Below, one piece after another: positions 1-8,483 of a stretch of 64,000 nucleotides of DNA. Location: assembly GCA_035263845.1 (NCBI GenBank), contig DATFQY010000198.1, positions 1 to 64,000 of the forward strand, written 5' to 3'. The notes under the pieces were generated by a model. It was not told the DNA's origin. It searched no databases and was given only the letters and a program-made list of their open reading frames with translations. The stretch comes from JAWOLE01 sp035263845. Lineage in GTDB: Bacteria; Acidobacteriota; Thermoanaerobaculia; UBA5066; Gp7-AA6. Position 1 is the stretch's first letter; every line of letters starts with the position of its first letter. Position numbers and translations under genes: made by a program.

Positions 1-2
1 AC

Positions 3-1235
3 CTGAGGAGCCAGATGACCCGGGCGCTCGCGCTCTTCAACCGCTCCGACTGCACCATCCACTCCGTGGACATCGGCGGGCTACGCACGGGCGTCGCCAT
101 GGTGGCCAACGAGCTGCCGGTCAACGGCCAGGACTCCCTCTTCTACTTCTCCGAAGAGACGGGGGGCCAGTTCCTGAAGAATGCCAACGAAATGAGCTCG
201 TCCTTCGACAAGCTGCTCGAGCGGACAGGCCTGATCTACCTCCTCGCCTTCCAGCCGGTCCGGGTGCCGGAGAACGGCAAGTTCCACGCCCTCAAGGTCA
301 AGGTCAAGAACAAGAGCTGGCAGGTCTCGGCGCGGAGCGGCTACTACGAGCCGAAGTCTCAAAAGACGCTGACGCCGATCGAGAAGAACCTCGCGCAGGC
401 CGCGGCGGTCACCGCGGCGCTCCCGAAGACGGACATCCCCGCCTGGGTCCTCGCGGCGCCGCTGCCGATGGTCGAGGGGCTTTCGCGCGTCCCGGTCATC
501 GTCGAGGTCCCCGGCGACCGCTTGCTCGCGAGCAAGGACAAGGACGCCTCCAAGATGAACGTGGACATCTTCGTCTATGCCATCGACAAACAGGGGCAGA
601 CGAGGGACTACCTCTTCCAGCCGCTCGGGCTCGACCTGACGCGCACCGAGGCGATGCTCGCGAAGGGCGGGATCAAGTACTACGGCGCCCTGACGCTGCC
701 GTCGGGCGACTACACGCTCCGGACCCTCGTGCGGAGCAACGAGACGGGGCGCTTCGGCGTGACGATCACGCCAATCAAGGTCTCCAACTCGAGCGAGGCG
801 ACGACCCTGCCGCCGCTCTTCGTCGAGGACGGCCGGCAGTGGATCATGGTCAAGGGCAAGGGGAAGGGAGAGACCGACTCCGCGGCGGAGTACCCCTTCG
901 CCATCGGCGGCGAGTCCTTCGTCCCGAGCGCGCTCGCCGGCGTCAAGAACGGCGGCACGACGCAGGTCTGCGTCATCGCCTACAACTTTCCGGGCGAATC
1001 CAACGGCCTGCAGTACTCGGCGCGGATGCTCGGCGTGGACGGCAAGCCCCACGGGACCGCTCACCTGAAGCTGCTCAAGGCCTCGGATCGCGAGCGACAG
1101 GGCGCGAGGAAGCTCCTCCTGGAGTTCCAGCCGACGGGCCTCGACCCCGGCCGTTACGCGCTGGTCATGAAGCTCCAGGACCCGGGAAGCGGCAAGGCCG
1201 CCGAGACCATGTCCACGTTCGACGTCACGCAGTAG
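3..1235 (+). CDS. VWA-family acidobacterial protein, C-terminal part (5' end outside window)
   Basis: The frame is already open at the left edge (codons before the first ATG at 15 read L-R-S-Q), so the gene starts upstream and only about 410 C-terminal residues are seen. The first visible segment, ALFNRSDCTIHSVDIGGLR, followed by a stretch ending with SGYYEP, matches the end of the von Willebrand factor A-like domain in the large VWFA-related family of Acidobacteria, where a SIYPIDARGL-like strand is followed by an FYLLGY-type segment. The remainder (residues 120-406) looks like beta-sandwich repeats with no known catalytic motif. Export to the periplasm or cell surface is usual for the family, but the signal peptide lies outside the window. 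Function is unknown. A GACTC-rich repeat follows the stop. Confidence 0.75.
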   Translation: MRSQMTRALALFNRSDCTIHSVDIGGLRTGVAMVANELPVNGQDSLFYFSEETGGQFLKNANEMSSSFDKLLERTGLIYLLAFQPVRVPENGKFHALKVKVKNKSWQVSARSGYYEPKSQKTLTPIEKNLAQAAAVTAALPKTDIPAWVLAAPLPMVEGLSRVPVIVEVPGDRLLASKDKDASKMNVDIFVYAIDKQGQTRDYLFQPLGLDLTRTEAMLAKGGIKYYGALTLPSGDYTLRTLVRSNETGRFGVTITPIKVSNSSEATTLPPLFVEDGRQWIMVKGKGKGETDSAAEYPFAIGGESFVPSALAGVKNGGTTQVCVIAYNFPGESNGLQYSARMLGVDGKPHGTAHLKLLKASDRERQGARKLLLEFQPTGLDPGRYALVMKLQDPGSGKAAETMSTFDVTQ

Positions 1236-1262
1236 CGGGACTCGGGACGCGAGACTCGAATC
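1236..1262. repeat. GACTC-type short intergenic repeat
   Basis: The sequence GGGACTCGGGACGCGAGACTCG fills the 25 bases between two convergent genes. The same GGGACTCGGGACTCGGAACTC-like unit recurs as a large imperfect palindrome at 50472-50556, so it appears to be an interspersed repeat family. Confidence 0.5.
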
Positions 1263-2793
1263 ATCGCATCCGGAGGTCGCGCCCGGTCATCTCTTTCGGG
1301 ACGGGGAGTCCCTGGAGTGCGAGGATCGTGGGCGCGACGTCGGCAAGCGAGCCGCCCGAGCGGAGCGCCGACACGCCGCCGCCTCCGACCAGGATCGCCG
1401 GCACGGGATTGGTCGTGTGCGCGGTGTGGGGCTGCCCCGTGGCCGGATCGATCATCTGCTCGGCGTTGCCGTGGTCCGCGGTCATCAGGAGGAGCGTTTC
1501 GGCCACGCGGCAGGCCTCCTCGATCCGGGCGAAGCAGCCGTCGAGGGTCTCGATCGCCGAGATCGTCTCCGCGAGCTTCCCGGTGTGACCGACCATGTCG
1601 GCGTTGGCGAAATTGACGACGAGGCCGCCGAAGGACCTTCCGCGGATCGCCGCGACCGCCTCGCTCGTGATCTCTTCCGCGCTCATCTGCGGATGGAGGT
1701 CGTAGGTCGCGCCGCGCCACGACGGCACGAGCTTCCTCTCCTCGCCCGGGAAGGCCTTTTCGACGCCGCCGTTGAAGAAATAAGTGACGTGGGCGTACTT
1801 CTCGGTCTCGGCCAGGCGCAGGTTGCGGATCCCGCCCTCGGCCCACGCCTCCGCCAGGATGTGCGTCAGCACGAGCGGCGGAAAGGCGACGGGGAGCGGA
1901 AACTCCTTCTTGTACCGCGTGAAGCAGACGAAATGGAGGAAGGGAAGGCGTCCCCGCGGGAACTCGGCGAAGTCCGGCTCGGTCAGAGCGCGCGTCAGCT
2001 GCCGCGCTCGGTCCGCGCGGAAATTGAAGAACACCACGGCGTCGCCGTCGGAGATCCCGCGGAACCTGGCGCTCTCGGGGAGCACGACGGTCGGCTTGAG
2101 GAACTCGTCGTTCTCGTCCCGGGCATAAGCCGCCTCGACGGCCTCCCTGGCCGTCGCGGCGCGAAGCCCCTCGCCGGAAACGAGGGCGGCGTAAGCCTTG
2201 GCCACGCGGTCCCACCGCGAGTCCCGGTCCATCGCCCAGTAGCGTCCCGAAACCGTGGCGATTCTCCCGCCGTGATCCGCCAACGCGGCCTCGAGGTTGC
2301 CGACGAACGCAAGCGCCGACCGCGGCGGAGTGTCGCGTCCGTCGGTGAAGGCGTGGACGAAGACGCGATCGACGCCGTTGTCGTCGGCCATCTTCAGGAG
2401 GCCGAAGAGGTGGCGCTCGTGGGAGTGGACGCCGCCGTCGGAGAGCAGCCCCAGCAGGTGCAGCGCCGCCCCGGGCTTCTTCGCCGCCTCCATCGCTTCG
2501 AGGAGGACGGGGTTGGAGAAGAACGATTCGTCGCGCAACGCGACGTCGATCCGCAGCAGGTCCTGCGGGACCATCCGGCCGGCCCCGAGGTTCAAGTGGC
2601 CGACCTCGGAGTTGCCCATCAGCCCGGCCGGGAGGCCTACCGCCTCGCCCGACGCTTCTAGCGCGGTCCACGGGCAGCCGTTCTTCCAGCGGTCGAAGGT
2701 GGGCGTCTTCGCCAGCGCGATCGCATTGCCCGGCGAGGGCGGAGCTTCTCCCCACCCGTCGCAGATGAGCAGGACGACGGATGGGATCGTCAA
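1261..2793 (-). CDS. gpmI: 2,3-bisphosphoglycerate-independent phosphoglycerate mutase
   Basis: This enzyme interconverts 3- and 2-phosphoglycerate in lower glycolysis, using two divalent metals and no bisphosphoglycerate. The 510-residue length fits the family. Visible motifs are LLICDGWG (N-terminal metal Asp), MGNSEVGHLNLGAGR (catalytic phosphoserine), HAFTDGRDTPP, YWAMDRDSRWDR, NFANADMVGHTG and MTADHGNAEQM (C-terminal metal ligands). The best start is TTG at 2793: it overlaps the TGA of the upstream debranching gene as TTGA, and the reading MTIPSVVLLICDGWGE has the expected short N-terminus. No ATG or GTG lies nearby. The long open frame continuing upstream is an artefact of GC-rich sequence. 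It is the second gene of a two-gene operon. Confidence 0.95.
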   Translation of the reverse strand: MTIPSVVLLICDGWGEAPPSPGNAIALAKTPTFDRWKNGCPWTALEASGEAVGLPAGLMGNSEVGHLNLGAGRMVPQDLLRIDVALRDESFFSNPVLLEAMEAAKKPGAALHLLGLLSDGGVHSHERHLFGLLKMADDNGVDRVFVHAFTDGRDTPPRSALAFVGNLEAALADHGGRIATVSGRYWAMDRDSRWDRVAKAYAALVSGEGLRAATAREAVEAAYARDENDEFLKPTVVLPESARFRGISDGDAVVFFNFRADRARQLTRALTEPDFAEFPRGRLPFLHFVCFTRYKKEFPLPVAFPPLVLTHILAEAWAEGGIRNLRLAETEKYAHVTYFFNGGVEKAFPGEERKLVPSWRGATYDLHPQMSAEEITSEAVAAIRGRSFGGLVVNFANADMVGHTGKLAETISAIETLDGCFARIEEACRVAETLLLMTADHGNAEQMIDPATGQPHTAHTTNPVPAILVGGGGVSALRSGGSLADVAPTILALQGLPVPKEMTGRDLRMR

Positions 2794-4733
2794 TTCCTCA
2801 GGTACGTGTAGAGGATCCGGGAAATCTCCGCCACGGCGCGGGCGTCGGCGAAGTGCCCGCGCGGCGTGTGCGGGGCGTCGCCGTCGAAGACCTGCGAGAT
2901 CGATCCGAGGCCGGCTTCGCGGACGTGCCCGCGCAGGTCCTCGAGCCACTCGAGCATGGAGCGGCGCGTTTGGGAAGAGTTCCCGAGGACGCGGAAGTGC
3001 GCGTCCGCGAACGCCCCCAGGAGCCACGGCCACGACGCCCCCTGGTGAAGGAAGAGGCCGGGGCCGCCGGACCTCGGCTCGGGCCGCGGGCGGTAGCGCG
3101 GATCCCGCGGATCGAGGGTTCGAAGCCCGAACGGCGTCAGCAGCCGGCTCCGCACCGCCCAGTAGACGGCTTTCGCGCGGTGCGGAGGCAGCAGGTCCGG
3201 TGACAGGGCCGCAGCGAGGATCTGGTTGGGCCGCAAGCTCGAGTCCGATCCGTCGGGGCCGACGACGTCGTAGAGGAACTCTCCCTCCGGGCACCAGAAG
3301 ATCTCGTTGAACCGGCGCGCGACGTGCCACGCCTCCGCCTCGAGCTCCCGGGCGCGCGTGCTCTCCCCGGCCAGCCTCTCGAGCCTCGCCGCGGCCTTCA
3401 ACGCGGCGTGCCAGAGCGCATTGACTTCCACGGCGCGCCCATAGCGGGGCGTCACCGGGTCGCCATCCTCGGAGATCGCGTTCATCCACGTCAGGGGCTG
3501 GCCCAGCGCTTCGCCGCTGATGAGGCCGTCGGGGCCGACGGAGACTCCCGAGATCAGGCCGGCACGATACGAGGAGAGGACGGAACGCACCGAGCCCAGC
3601 AGCGGTGTCGGCCGGCTCGGATTGCGCCGTGCGCCGGTGAACCAGTCCACGGCGAGAACGAGCCAGAGCGGCGCGTCGCTCGAGCCCAAGTCCGCTCGCC
3701 CGCGCTCCCCGGCCTCGCCCGGTGGGGCGAGCGCGGCCGCCAGCCGCGCGGCCGCCGCCCCAACGACGCGAGCCGCGCCCGCGTAGTGCGCGCAGGCGAG
3801 CGTGAGGCCTGGGACGGAAAGCATGTCGTCGGCTTGCGAAGGCGCCGGCTCCGGGAACCCGGCGACGATGGAGCCGTCTCTCGCGTCGCCGTCCACGAGG
3901 AAGATCTCGGCGCGGCGGGCGAGCTCGTCGAAGACTTCGTCCTCGGTGCGGCTGAACGCCTGCCGCCGCTCCTGCTCGGCCCGGAGGAGCTGGGCCGGGT
4001 CCGTGGGGACCTCCTCGGGAGAGAACACCAGGTACGCCATTTCCCCTGGAGACAGGACCCAGTCCCAAGCCACCGGGCTCCAGAGGTTTTCGCCGTTCCC
4101 TTCCCACGGGACCGCGGCGGCCCGCGGATCGTGGAGAGCCCGGGCGCCCGTCCCGCGAAGGAAGAGACGGCCTGCCCCGGGAAGCTCCGAGAGCCAGGAG
4201 CTCTCTCCGTTGACCTTTGCCGCCGAGCCGGCGCGGCCCTTTTCCGCCCGGATGAGCGGCCGGGCGCGAAGGCCCACGGAGCGCTCGCCGCGGTTGGCGT
4301 AGCGCGCGATGGCGATCGGACGGCCCCGCACCAGGCAGAGCGAGCGCTCGACGGAGAATGCCCCGGTCTCGTAGCGCCAGGTCGGGAAGGGGTCCAGGGC
4401 AAAGCGCGCCAGGGGAGGGGCGTCGGGGCCCTGCGCGTCGGGCTCCTCGCGAAGGGCGAGGGTTTCCCCCGCGCACCAGACGTACTCTTCGCAGCCGGCC
4501 ACCAGGGGAGGGAGCCGCCGGGATTCCCTCGTCCTTGCGGAGGGGGGCGAGTACCAGCCATGGTAGCGGCGCGTGGCGCCCTCGGCGCACCCGCACGCGA
4601 ACCCGCCCAAGCCGTCGGTCTCGATCCATTCGAGGGAGCTGCGGCGCCCCGGCGAGGAAAGGTCCTCGCGCTTCCATTCGAGAGGGCCGCGATGCGGCGC
4701 GGCGGCGCTTTCCGGTTCCGGCCTGACTTCCAC
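2790..4733 (-). CDS. Amylo-alpha-1,6-glucosidase-type glycogen debranching enzyme (GH133-like)
   Basis: This cytoplasmic enzyme is predicted to hydrolyse alpha-1,6 branch points of glycogen. The 647-residue protein has the N-terminal debranching domain signature LEWIETDGLGGFACG followed by TRRYHGWY (about residues 34-62). Its C-terminal (alpha/alpha)6 domain contains the conserved stretches RYGRAVEVNALWHAAL, FWCPEGEFLYDVV, LRPNQILAAAL, LLTPFGLRTL and FLHQGASWPWLLGAF. The family matches archaeal-type GDEs rather than GlgX. The start is GTG at 4733, with no strong ribosome site visible. Its stop overlaps the gpmI start by TTGA, which suggests coupled translation and a glycogen-to-glycolysis flow. 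It is divergent from the pentose phosphate operon across a 94-base gap. Confidence 0.88.
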   Translation of the reverse strand: MEVRPEPESAAAPHRGPLEWKREDLSSPGRRSSLEWIETDGLGGFACGCAEGATRRYHGWYSPPSARTRESRRLPPLVAGCEEYVWCAGETLALREEPDAQGPDAPPLARFALDPFPTWRYETGAFSVERSLCLVRGRPIAIARYANRGERSVGLRARPLIRAEKGRAGSAAKVNGESSWLSELPGAGRLFLRGTGARALHDPRAAAVPWEGNGENLWSPVAWDWVLSPGEMAYLVFSPEEVPTDPAQLLRAEQERRQAFSRTEDEVFDELARRAEIFLVDGDARDGSIVAGFPEPAPSQADDMLSVPGLTLACAHYAGAARVVGAAAARLAAALAPPGEAGERGRADLGSSDAPLWLVLAVDWFTGARRNPSRPTPLLGSVRSVLSSYRAGLISGVSVGPDGLISGEALGQPLTWMNAISEDGDPVTPRYGRAVEVNALWHAALKAAARLERLAGESTRARELEAEAWHVARRFNEIFWCPEGEFLYDVVGPDGSDSSLRPNQILAAALSPDLLPPHRAKAVYWAVRSRLLTPFGLRTLDPRDPRYRPRPEPRSGGPGLFLHQGASWPWLLGAFADAHFRVLGNSSQTRRSMLEWLEDLRGHVREAGLGSISQVFDGDAPHTPRGHFADARAVAEISRILYTYLRN

Positions 4734-4827
4734 TGGCGAGGAGACATTCTCTCAGATTCCCGGATCTTCCGATCCCGGCATCGAAATTGCGGCGTAATAA
4801 GATTCCAAGAGGACCGGGAGGGCGCCG

Positions 4828-6840
4828 ATGAGTACCGTTCGCAAGTCCGTCGATGAGCTCTGCGTGGACACGATCCGCACGCTGGCCATCGACGCGGTCC
4901 AGAAAGCGGATTCGGGACACCCCGGACTTCCCCTCGGGGCCGCTCCCATGGCCTACCTCCTCTGGCAGAGGCACCTCCGGCACGATCCCTCGGACCCGAA
5001 GTGGCCGGACCGCGACCGGTTCGTGCTCTCCGCCGGGCACGGCTGCATGCTCCTCTACTGCCTCCTCCACCTGACCGGTTACGACCTGACCATGGAGGAC
5101 CTGAAGTCGTTCCGGCAGTGGGGAAGCAAGACCCCCGGGCACCCGGAGTGGCTGCTGACGCCCGGGGTCGAGGCGACGACCGGCCCGCTGGGACAGGGGA
5201 CTGCCAACGCGATCGGTATGGCGGCGGCCGAGCGGGCGCTCGCCGCGAGGTTCAACCGGCCGGGCCACGAGATCGTCAACCACCGGACGTGGGCGCTCGT
5301 CTCCGACGGCGACCTCATGGAAGGAATCTCGGGAGAGGCGTCGTCGCTCGCCGGCCACTGGAAGCTCGGGAAGCTGACCTTCCTCTACGACTCCAACCAG
5401 GTCACTCTCGACGGGCCCGCCTCGATGGCGTTCACCGAAGACGTCGGGAAGCGCTACGAGGCCTACGGCTGGCAGGTCTTGAAGGTTGAGGACGGCAACA
5501 CGGACCTCGACGCGATCGACGAGGCGCTCGACGCCGCGGAGCGCGAGGCGTCCCGGCCGACGCTCATCATCGTCAGGACGACGCTGGGCTACGGATCGCC
5601 GCACAAGGCAGGAACGTCCGAGGCTCACGGCAGCCCGCTCGGCAAGGAAGAGGTCGTGTTGACGAAGAAGGCGCTGGGCTGGGAGTGGGAGGAGCCCTTC
5701 TACGTCCCGCCGGAGTCCCGGGAGCATTTCCGGGAGGCGGTGCCGCGAGGGAGGCACTGGCGGTCGGAATGGGAGAGACGGTTCGCCGGCTACGAGAAGG
5801 AGTTTCCCGATCTGGCCGCGGAGTGGCGCCGCCGCCTGGCCGGAGAGCCTCCCGCCGGCTGGGACGAGGGGCTGCCGGTCTTCAAGACGGGAGAGAAAGA
5901 GGCGACGCGAACGGCGGCCGGCAAGGTCGAGAACGCGATCGCGCTGAAGATGCCGGAGCTTCTCGGCGGCGACGCGGACCTCGGCGTCTCGACCAACACG
6001 CCCTTGAAGGAAATGGGCAGCTTCGACGGCGGGGCCGGTGCCGGCGGGCGCAACTTCCACTTCGGCGTCCGCGAGCACGCCATGGCGGGGATCGCCAACG
6101 GCATGGCGTACCACGGCGGCCTGCGCGCGTTCGTCGCCACCTTCTTCTGCTTCTCCGACTACATGCGGCCCTCGGTGCGGCTGGCGTCGTTGAACGAGCT
6201 GCCGGTGATCTTCGTGTGGACGCACGACTCGATCGGCCTCGGGGAGGACGGCCCGACGCACCAGCCGGTCGAACACCTGATGTCGCTGCGAGCCATGCCC
6301 GGGATGACGCTGATCCGCCCGGGAGACGCCAACGAGGCTCGGGAGGCGTGGCGCGCGGCGATCGGACACCGGGAAGGCCCGGTGGGCCTCGTGCTCTGCC
6401 GGCAGAAGCTGCCGGTCCTCGATCGCGAGAAGCTCGCTTCCGCGGCAGGGCTCGCCAAAGGGGCGTACGTTCTCGCCGAGGGCTCGAAGACGCCGCCCCG
6501 GCTGATCCTCCTCGCCAGCGGCTCGGAGGTTGCCCTGGCGCTCCAGGCCCGCGAGAAGCTGGAAGCGGAAGGTGTCGCGACGAGGGTGGTCTCGATGCCC
6601 TGCTGGGAGCTCTTCGAGCGGCAAACGGCCGGTTACCGCGACGAGGTCCTGCCGCCCTCCGTCCCAGCCCGCCTGGCGATCGAAGCCGGCGCGACGCTGG
6701 GCTGGAAGCGATGGGTCGGCGACCGCGGAGACTCCGTGGGGCTCGACCGGTACGGCGCGTCGGCGCCGGGCGAGATCGTCATGAAGGAACTCGGCTTCAG
6801 CGTCGAGAACGTCGTGAAGCGGGCGAAAGCGCTCTTATGA
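4828..6840 (+). CDS. tkt: Transketolase
   Basis: This thiamine-diphosphate enzyme moves two-carbon units between ketose and aldose phosphates. At 670 residues it has the usual length. It shows DAVQKADSGHPGLPLG near the N-terminus, the ThDP/Mg motif SDGDLMEGISGEASSLAGH, the Pyr-domain FGVREHAMAGIANGM, and THDSIGLGEDGPTHQPVEHL, which carries the conserved His. ATG at 4828 follows a GGGAGGG ribosome site. This is the first gene of the seven-gene pentose phosphate operon, and its TGA overlaps the rpiB ATG (ATGA). The 94-base divergent upstream region has only a weak -10-like TAATAA at 4795. Confidence 0.97.
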   Translation: MSTVRKSVDELCVDTIRTLAIDAVQKADSGHPGLPLGAAPMAYLLWQRHLRHDPSDPKWPDRDRFVLSAGHGCMLLYCLLHLTGYDLTMEDLKSFRQWGSKTPGHPEWLLTPGVEATTGPLGQGTANAIGMAAAERALAARFNRPGHEIVNHRTWALVSDGDLMEGISGEASSLAGHWKLGKLTFLYDSNQVTLDGPASMAFTEDVGKRYEAYGWQVLKVEDGNTDLDAIDEALDAAEREASRPTLIIVRTTLGYGSPHKAGTSEAHGSPLGKEEVVLTKKALGWEWEEPFYVPPESREHFREAVPRGRHWRSEWERRFAGYEKEFPDLAAEWRRRLAGEPPAGWDEGLPVFKTGEKEATRTAAGKVENAIALKMPELLGGDADLGVSTNTPLKEMGSFDGGAGAGGRNFHFGVREHAMAGIANGMAYHGGLRAFVATFFCFSDYMRPSVRLASLNELPVIFVWTHDSIGLGEDGPTHQPVEHLMSLRAMPGMTLIRPGDANEAREAWRAAIGHREGPVGLVLCRQKLPVLDREKLASAAGLAKGAYVLAEGSKTPPRLILLASGSEVALALQAREKLEAEGVATRVVSMPCWELFERQTAGYRDEVLPPSVPARLAIEAGATLGWKRWVGDRGDSVGLDRYGASAPGEIVMKELGFSVENVVKRAKALL

Positions 6841-7343
6841 AGATCGCGATCGGCTCGGACCACGCCGGCTTTGCCCTGAAGACCGAGCTGGCGGCGGCCC
6901 TTGTCGCGGCGGGCCACTCCATCGAGGACGTCGGGGCGCGGGACGACCGGCCCTCCGACTACCCGGACTACGCGCGAAAGGTGGGAGAAGCGGTCATCTC
7001 GGGAGCCTGCGAGCGGGGGATCCTCGTCTGCGGAAGCGGCGTGGGCGCCTCGGTCGCGGCCAACAAGGTGACCGGCATCCGGGCTGCCCTGTGCCACGAC
7101 AGCTTCTCGGCCCACCAGGGAGTCGAGGACGACGACTTGAACGTGCTATGCCTCGGCGCCCGGGTGATCGGCCCGTCGCTTGCCGCCGAGATCGCGCGGA
7201 TCTTCCTCGCGGCACGCTTCTCAGGGGCCGAGCGCCACGTCCGCCGCGTCGGCAAGATCAAGGCCATCGAGGAGGACTCCCGGCGCGGGATCTTCGACCG
7301 CCCCGCGTCTATCGCCATCGAATCTTCCCCCACACGGAGGTGA
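6837..7343 (+). CDS. rpiB: Ribose-5-phosphate isomerase B
   Basis: The protein interconverts ribose 5-phosphate and ribulose 5-phosphate. The LacAB_rpiB family signatures are MKIAIGSDHAGF at the N-terminus, RPSDYPDYA, and GILVCGSGVGASVAANKVTGIRAA, which contains the catalytic Cys and the substrate-binding glycines. At 168 residues it is slightly longer than E. coli RpiB (149) because of a C-terminal tail (DRPASIAIESSPTRR) of no recognised function. The ATG is inside the tkt stop (ATGA), giving tight coupling. The next gene starts three bases after its stop, with the ribosome site CGGAGG inside the rpiB 3' end. Confidence 0.95.
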   Translation: MKIAIGSDHAGFALKTELAAALVAAGHSIEDVGARDDRPSDYPDYARKVGEAVISGACERGILVCGSGVGASVAANKVTGIRAALCHDSFSAHQGVEDDDLNVLCLGARVIGPSLAAEIARIFLAARFSGAERHVRRVGKIKAIEEDSRRGIFDRPASIAIESSPTRR

Positions 7344-7346
7344 GCC

Positions 7347-8483
7347 ATGTCTGAGAACCCGTTGAGAAAGCTGCGAGAGCTCGGCCAGAGCGTCTGGTAC
7401 GACTACATCCGGCGCGACCTGATCACGAGTGGCCGGCTGGAGACGCTGGTGCGCGAGGACGGCCTGGCGGGGATGACGTCGAACCCGACGATCTTCCAGA
7501 AGGCGATCGCCGAGACGGAGCTCTACGACGACGACATCCGGCGCCTCGGTCCCAAGGCCAAGGGACCGTCGGAGATCTTCGAAGGCCTCGCCGTGACCGA
7601 CATCCGGTCGGCCGCCGACGTGTTCCGTCCCGTCTACGATTCCAGCGGCGGCGGCGACGGCTTCGTCTCGATCGAGGTCGGTCCGCACCTGGCTCGCGAC
7701 ACCGAGGGCTCGATCGCCGAGGCCCGGCGTCTCTGGAAGGCCTGCGGGCGAGACAACGTCATGGTCAAGATCCCCGGCACCGCCGAGGGCGTTCCGGCGA
7801 TCCGCAAGTGCCTGGCGGAAGGGATCAACATCAACATCACGCTCCTCTTCTCGGTCGAGCGCTACCGCGAAGTCATGGAGGCGTACCTCTCGGCCATGGA
7901 GGAGAGGGTCGCCTCCGGAGCGCCGGTCGGAAAGATCCGGTCGGTCGCGAGCTTCTTCGTCAGCCGCGTGGACACCAACGCCGACAAGAAGCTTGACGCG
8001 AAAGCGCGCGACGCGAAGTCCGACGCCGAACGGGAAGAGGCCAAGCGGCTGCGCGGCAAGCTCGGGATCGCCAACGCCCGCGTGGCGTACGAGGCCTTCG
8101 AGGAGGTCTGTCGCGGGAGCCGTTTCCAGGAGTTGAAGAAGAGCGGGGTTGCCGTTCAGCGGCCGCTCTGGGCCTCGACCTCGACGAAGGACCCCGCCTA
8201 TCCGGATCTCTACTACGTCGAGGCGCTGATCGCCCCCGAAACCGTGGACACGCTGCCTCCCGAGACCTTCGAGGCGTACCGCGACCACGGCGACCCGAAG
8301 GTCCGCATCCACGACGACCTGGCCGGCGCCCACGAGGTCTTCGACCGGCTCGGCCGACTCGGCGTGGACGAGCCCGGGATCTTCCGCGAGCTCGAGGACG
8401 AAGGGGTCCGGAAGTTCTCGGATTCCTTCGACGCCCTGATGAAGGCCCTGGAGCTGAAGGAAAAAGCCGTGAGGGTCGCCTGA
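7347..8483 (+). CDS. tal: Transaldolase
   Basis: This Schiff-base enzyme transfers dihydroxyacetone units between sugar phosphates. The 378-residue length and the sequence fit the TalB-like group found in actinobacteria, cyanobacteria and acidobacteria. Motifs are LGQSVWYDYIRRDLI, GMTSNPTIFQKAI, VMVKIPGTAEGVPAI (Schiff-base Lys), NINITLLFSVERY and SVASFFVSRVDTN. The upstream GGAGG is seven bases from the ATG. In many genomes this type of transaldolase is fused N-terminally to glucose-6-phosphate isomerase; here the stop at 8481-8483 separates them, and pgi begins in the -1 frame at the overlapping CTGA. Confidence 0.95.
   Translation: MSENPLRKLRELGQSVWYDYIRRDLITSGRLETLVREDGLAGMTSNPTIFQKAIAETELYDDDIRRLGPKAKGPSEIFEGLAVTDIRSAADVFRPVYDSSGGGDGFVSIEVGPHLARDTEGSIAEARRLWKACGRDNVMVKIPGTAEGVPAIRKCLAEGININITLLFSVERYREVMEAYLSAMEERVASGAPVGKIRSVASFFVSRVDTNADKKLDAKARDAKSDAEREEAKRLRGKLGIANARVAYEAFEEVCRGSRFQELKKSGVAVQRPLWASTSTKDPAYPDLYYVEALIAPETVDTLPPETFEAYRDHGDPKVRIHDDLAGAHEVFDRLGRLGVDEPGIFRELEDEGVRKFSDSFDALMKALELKEKAVRVA

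Noticed and set aside
1261..6624. A single 1787-codon minus-strand open frame running through gpmI, the debranching gene and antisense to tkt
   Set aside because: Only the last 510 codons match a family (GpmI); the rest is antisense or out-of-frame to well-supported genes and arises from high GC content.
8457..8483. Programmed -1 frameshift producing a Tal-Pgi fusion
   Set aside because: The A-run GGAAAAAG gives re-pairing only at the second codon, not at both tRNAs, and no downstream stem is evident. A CTG start is simpler, although not proven.
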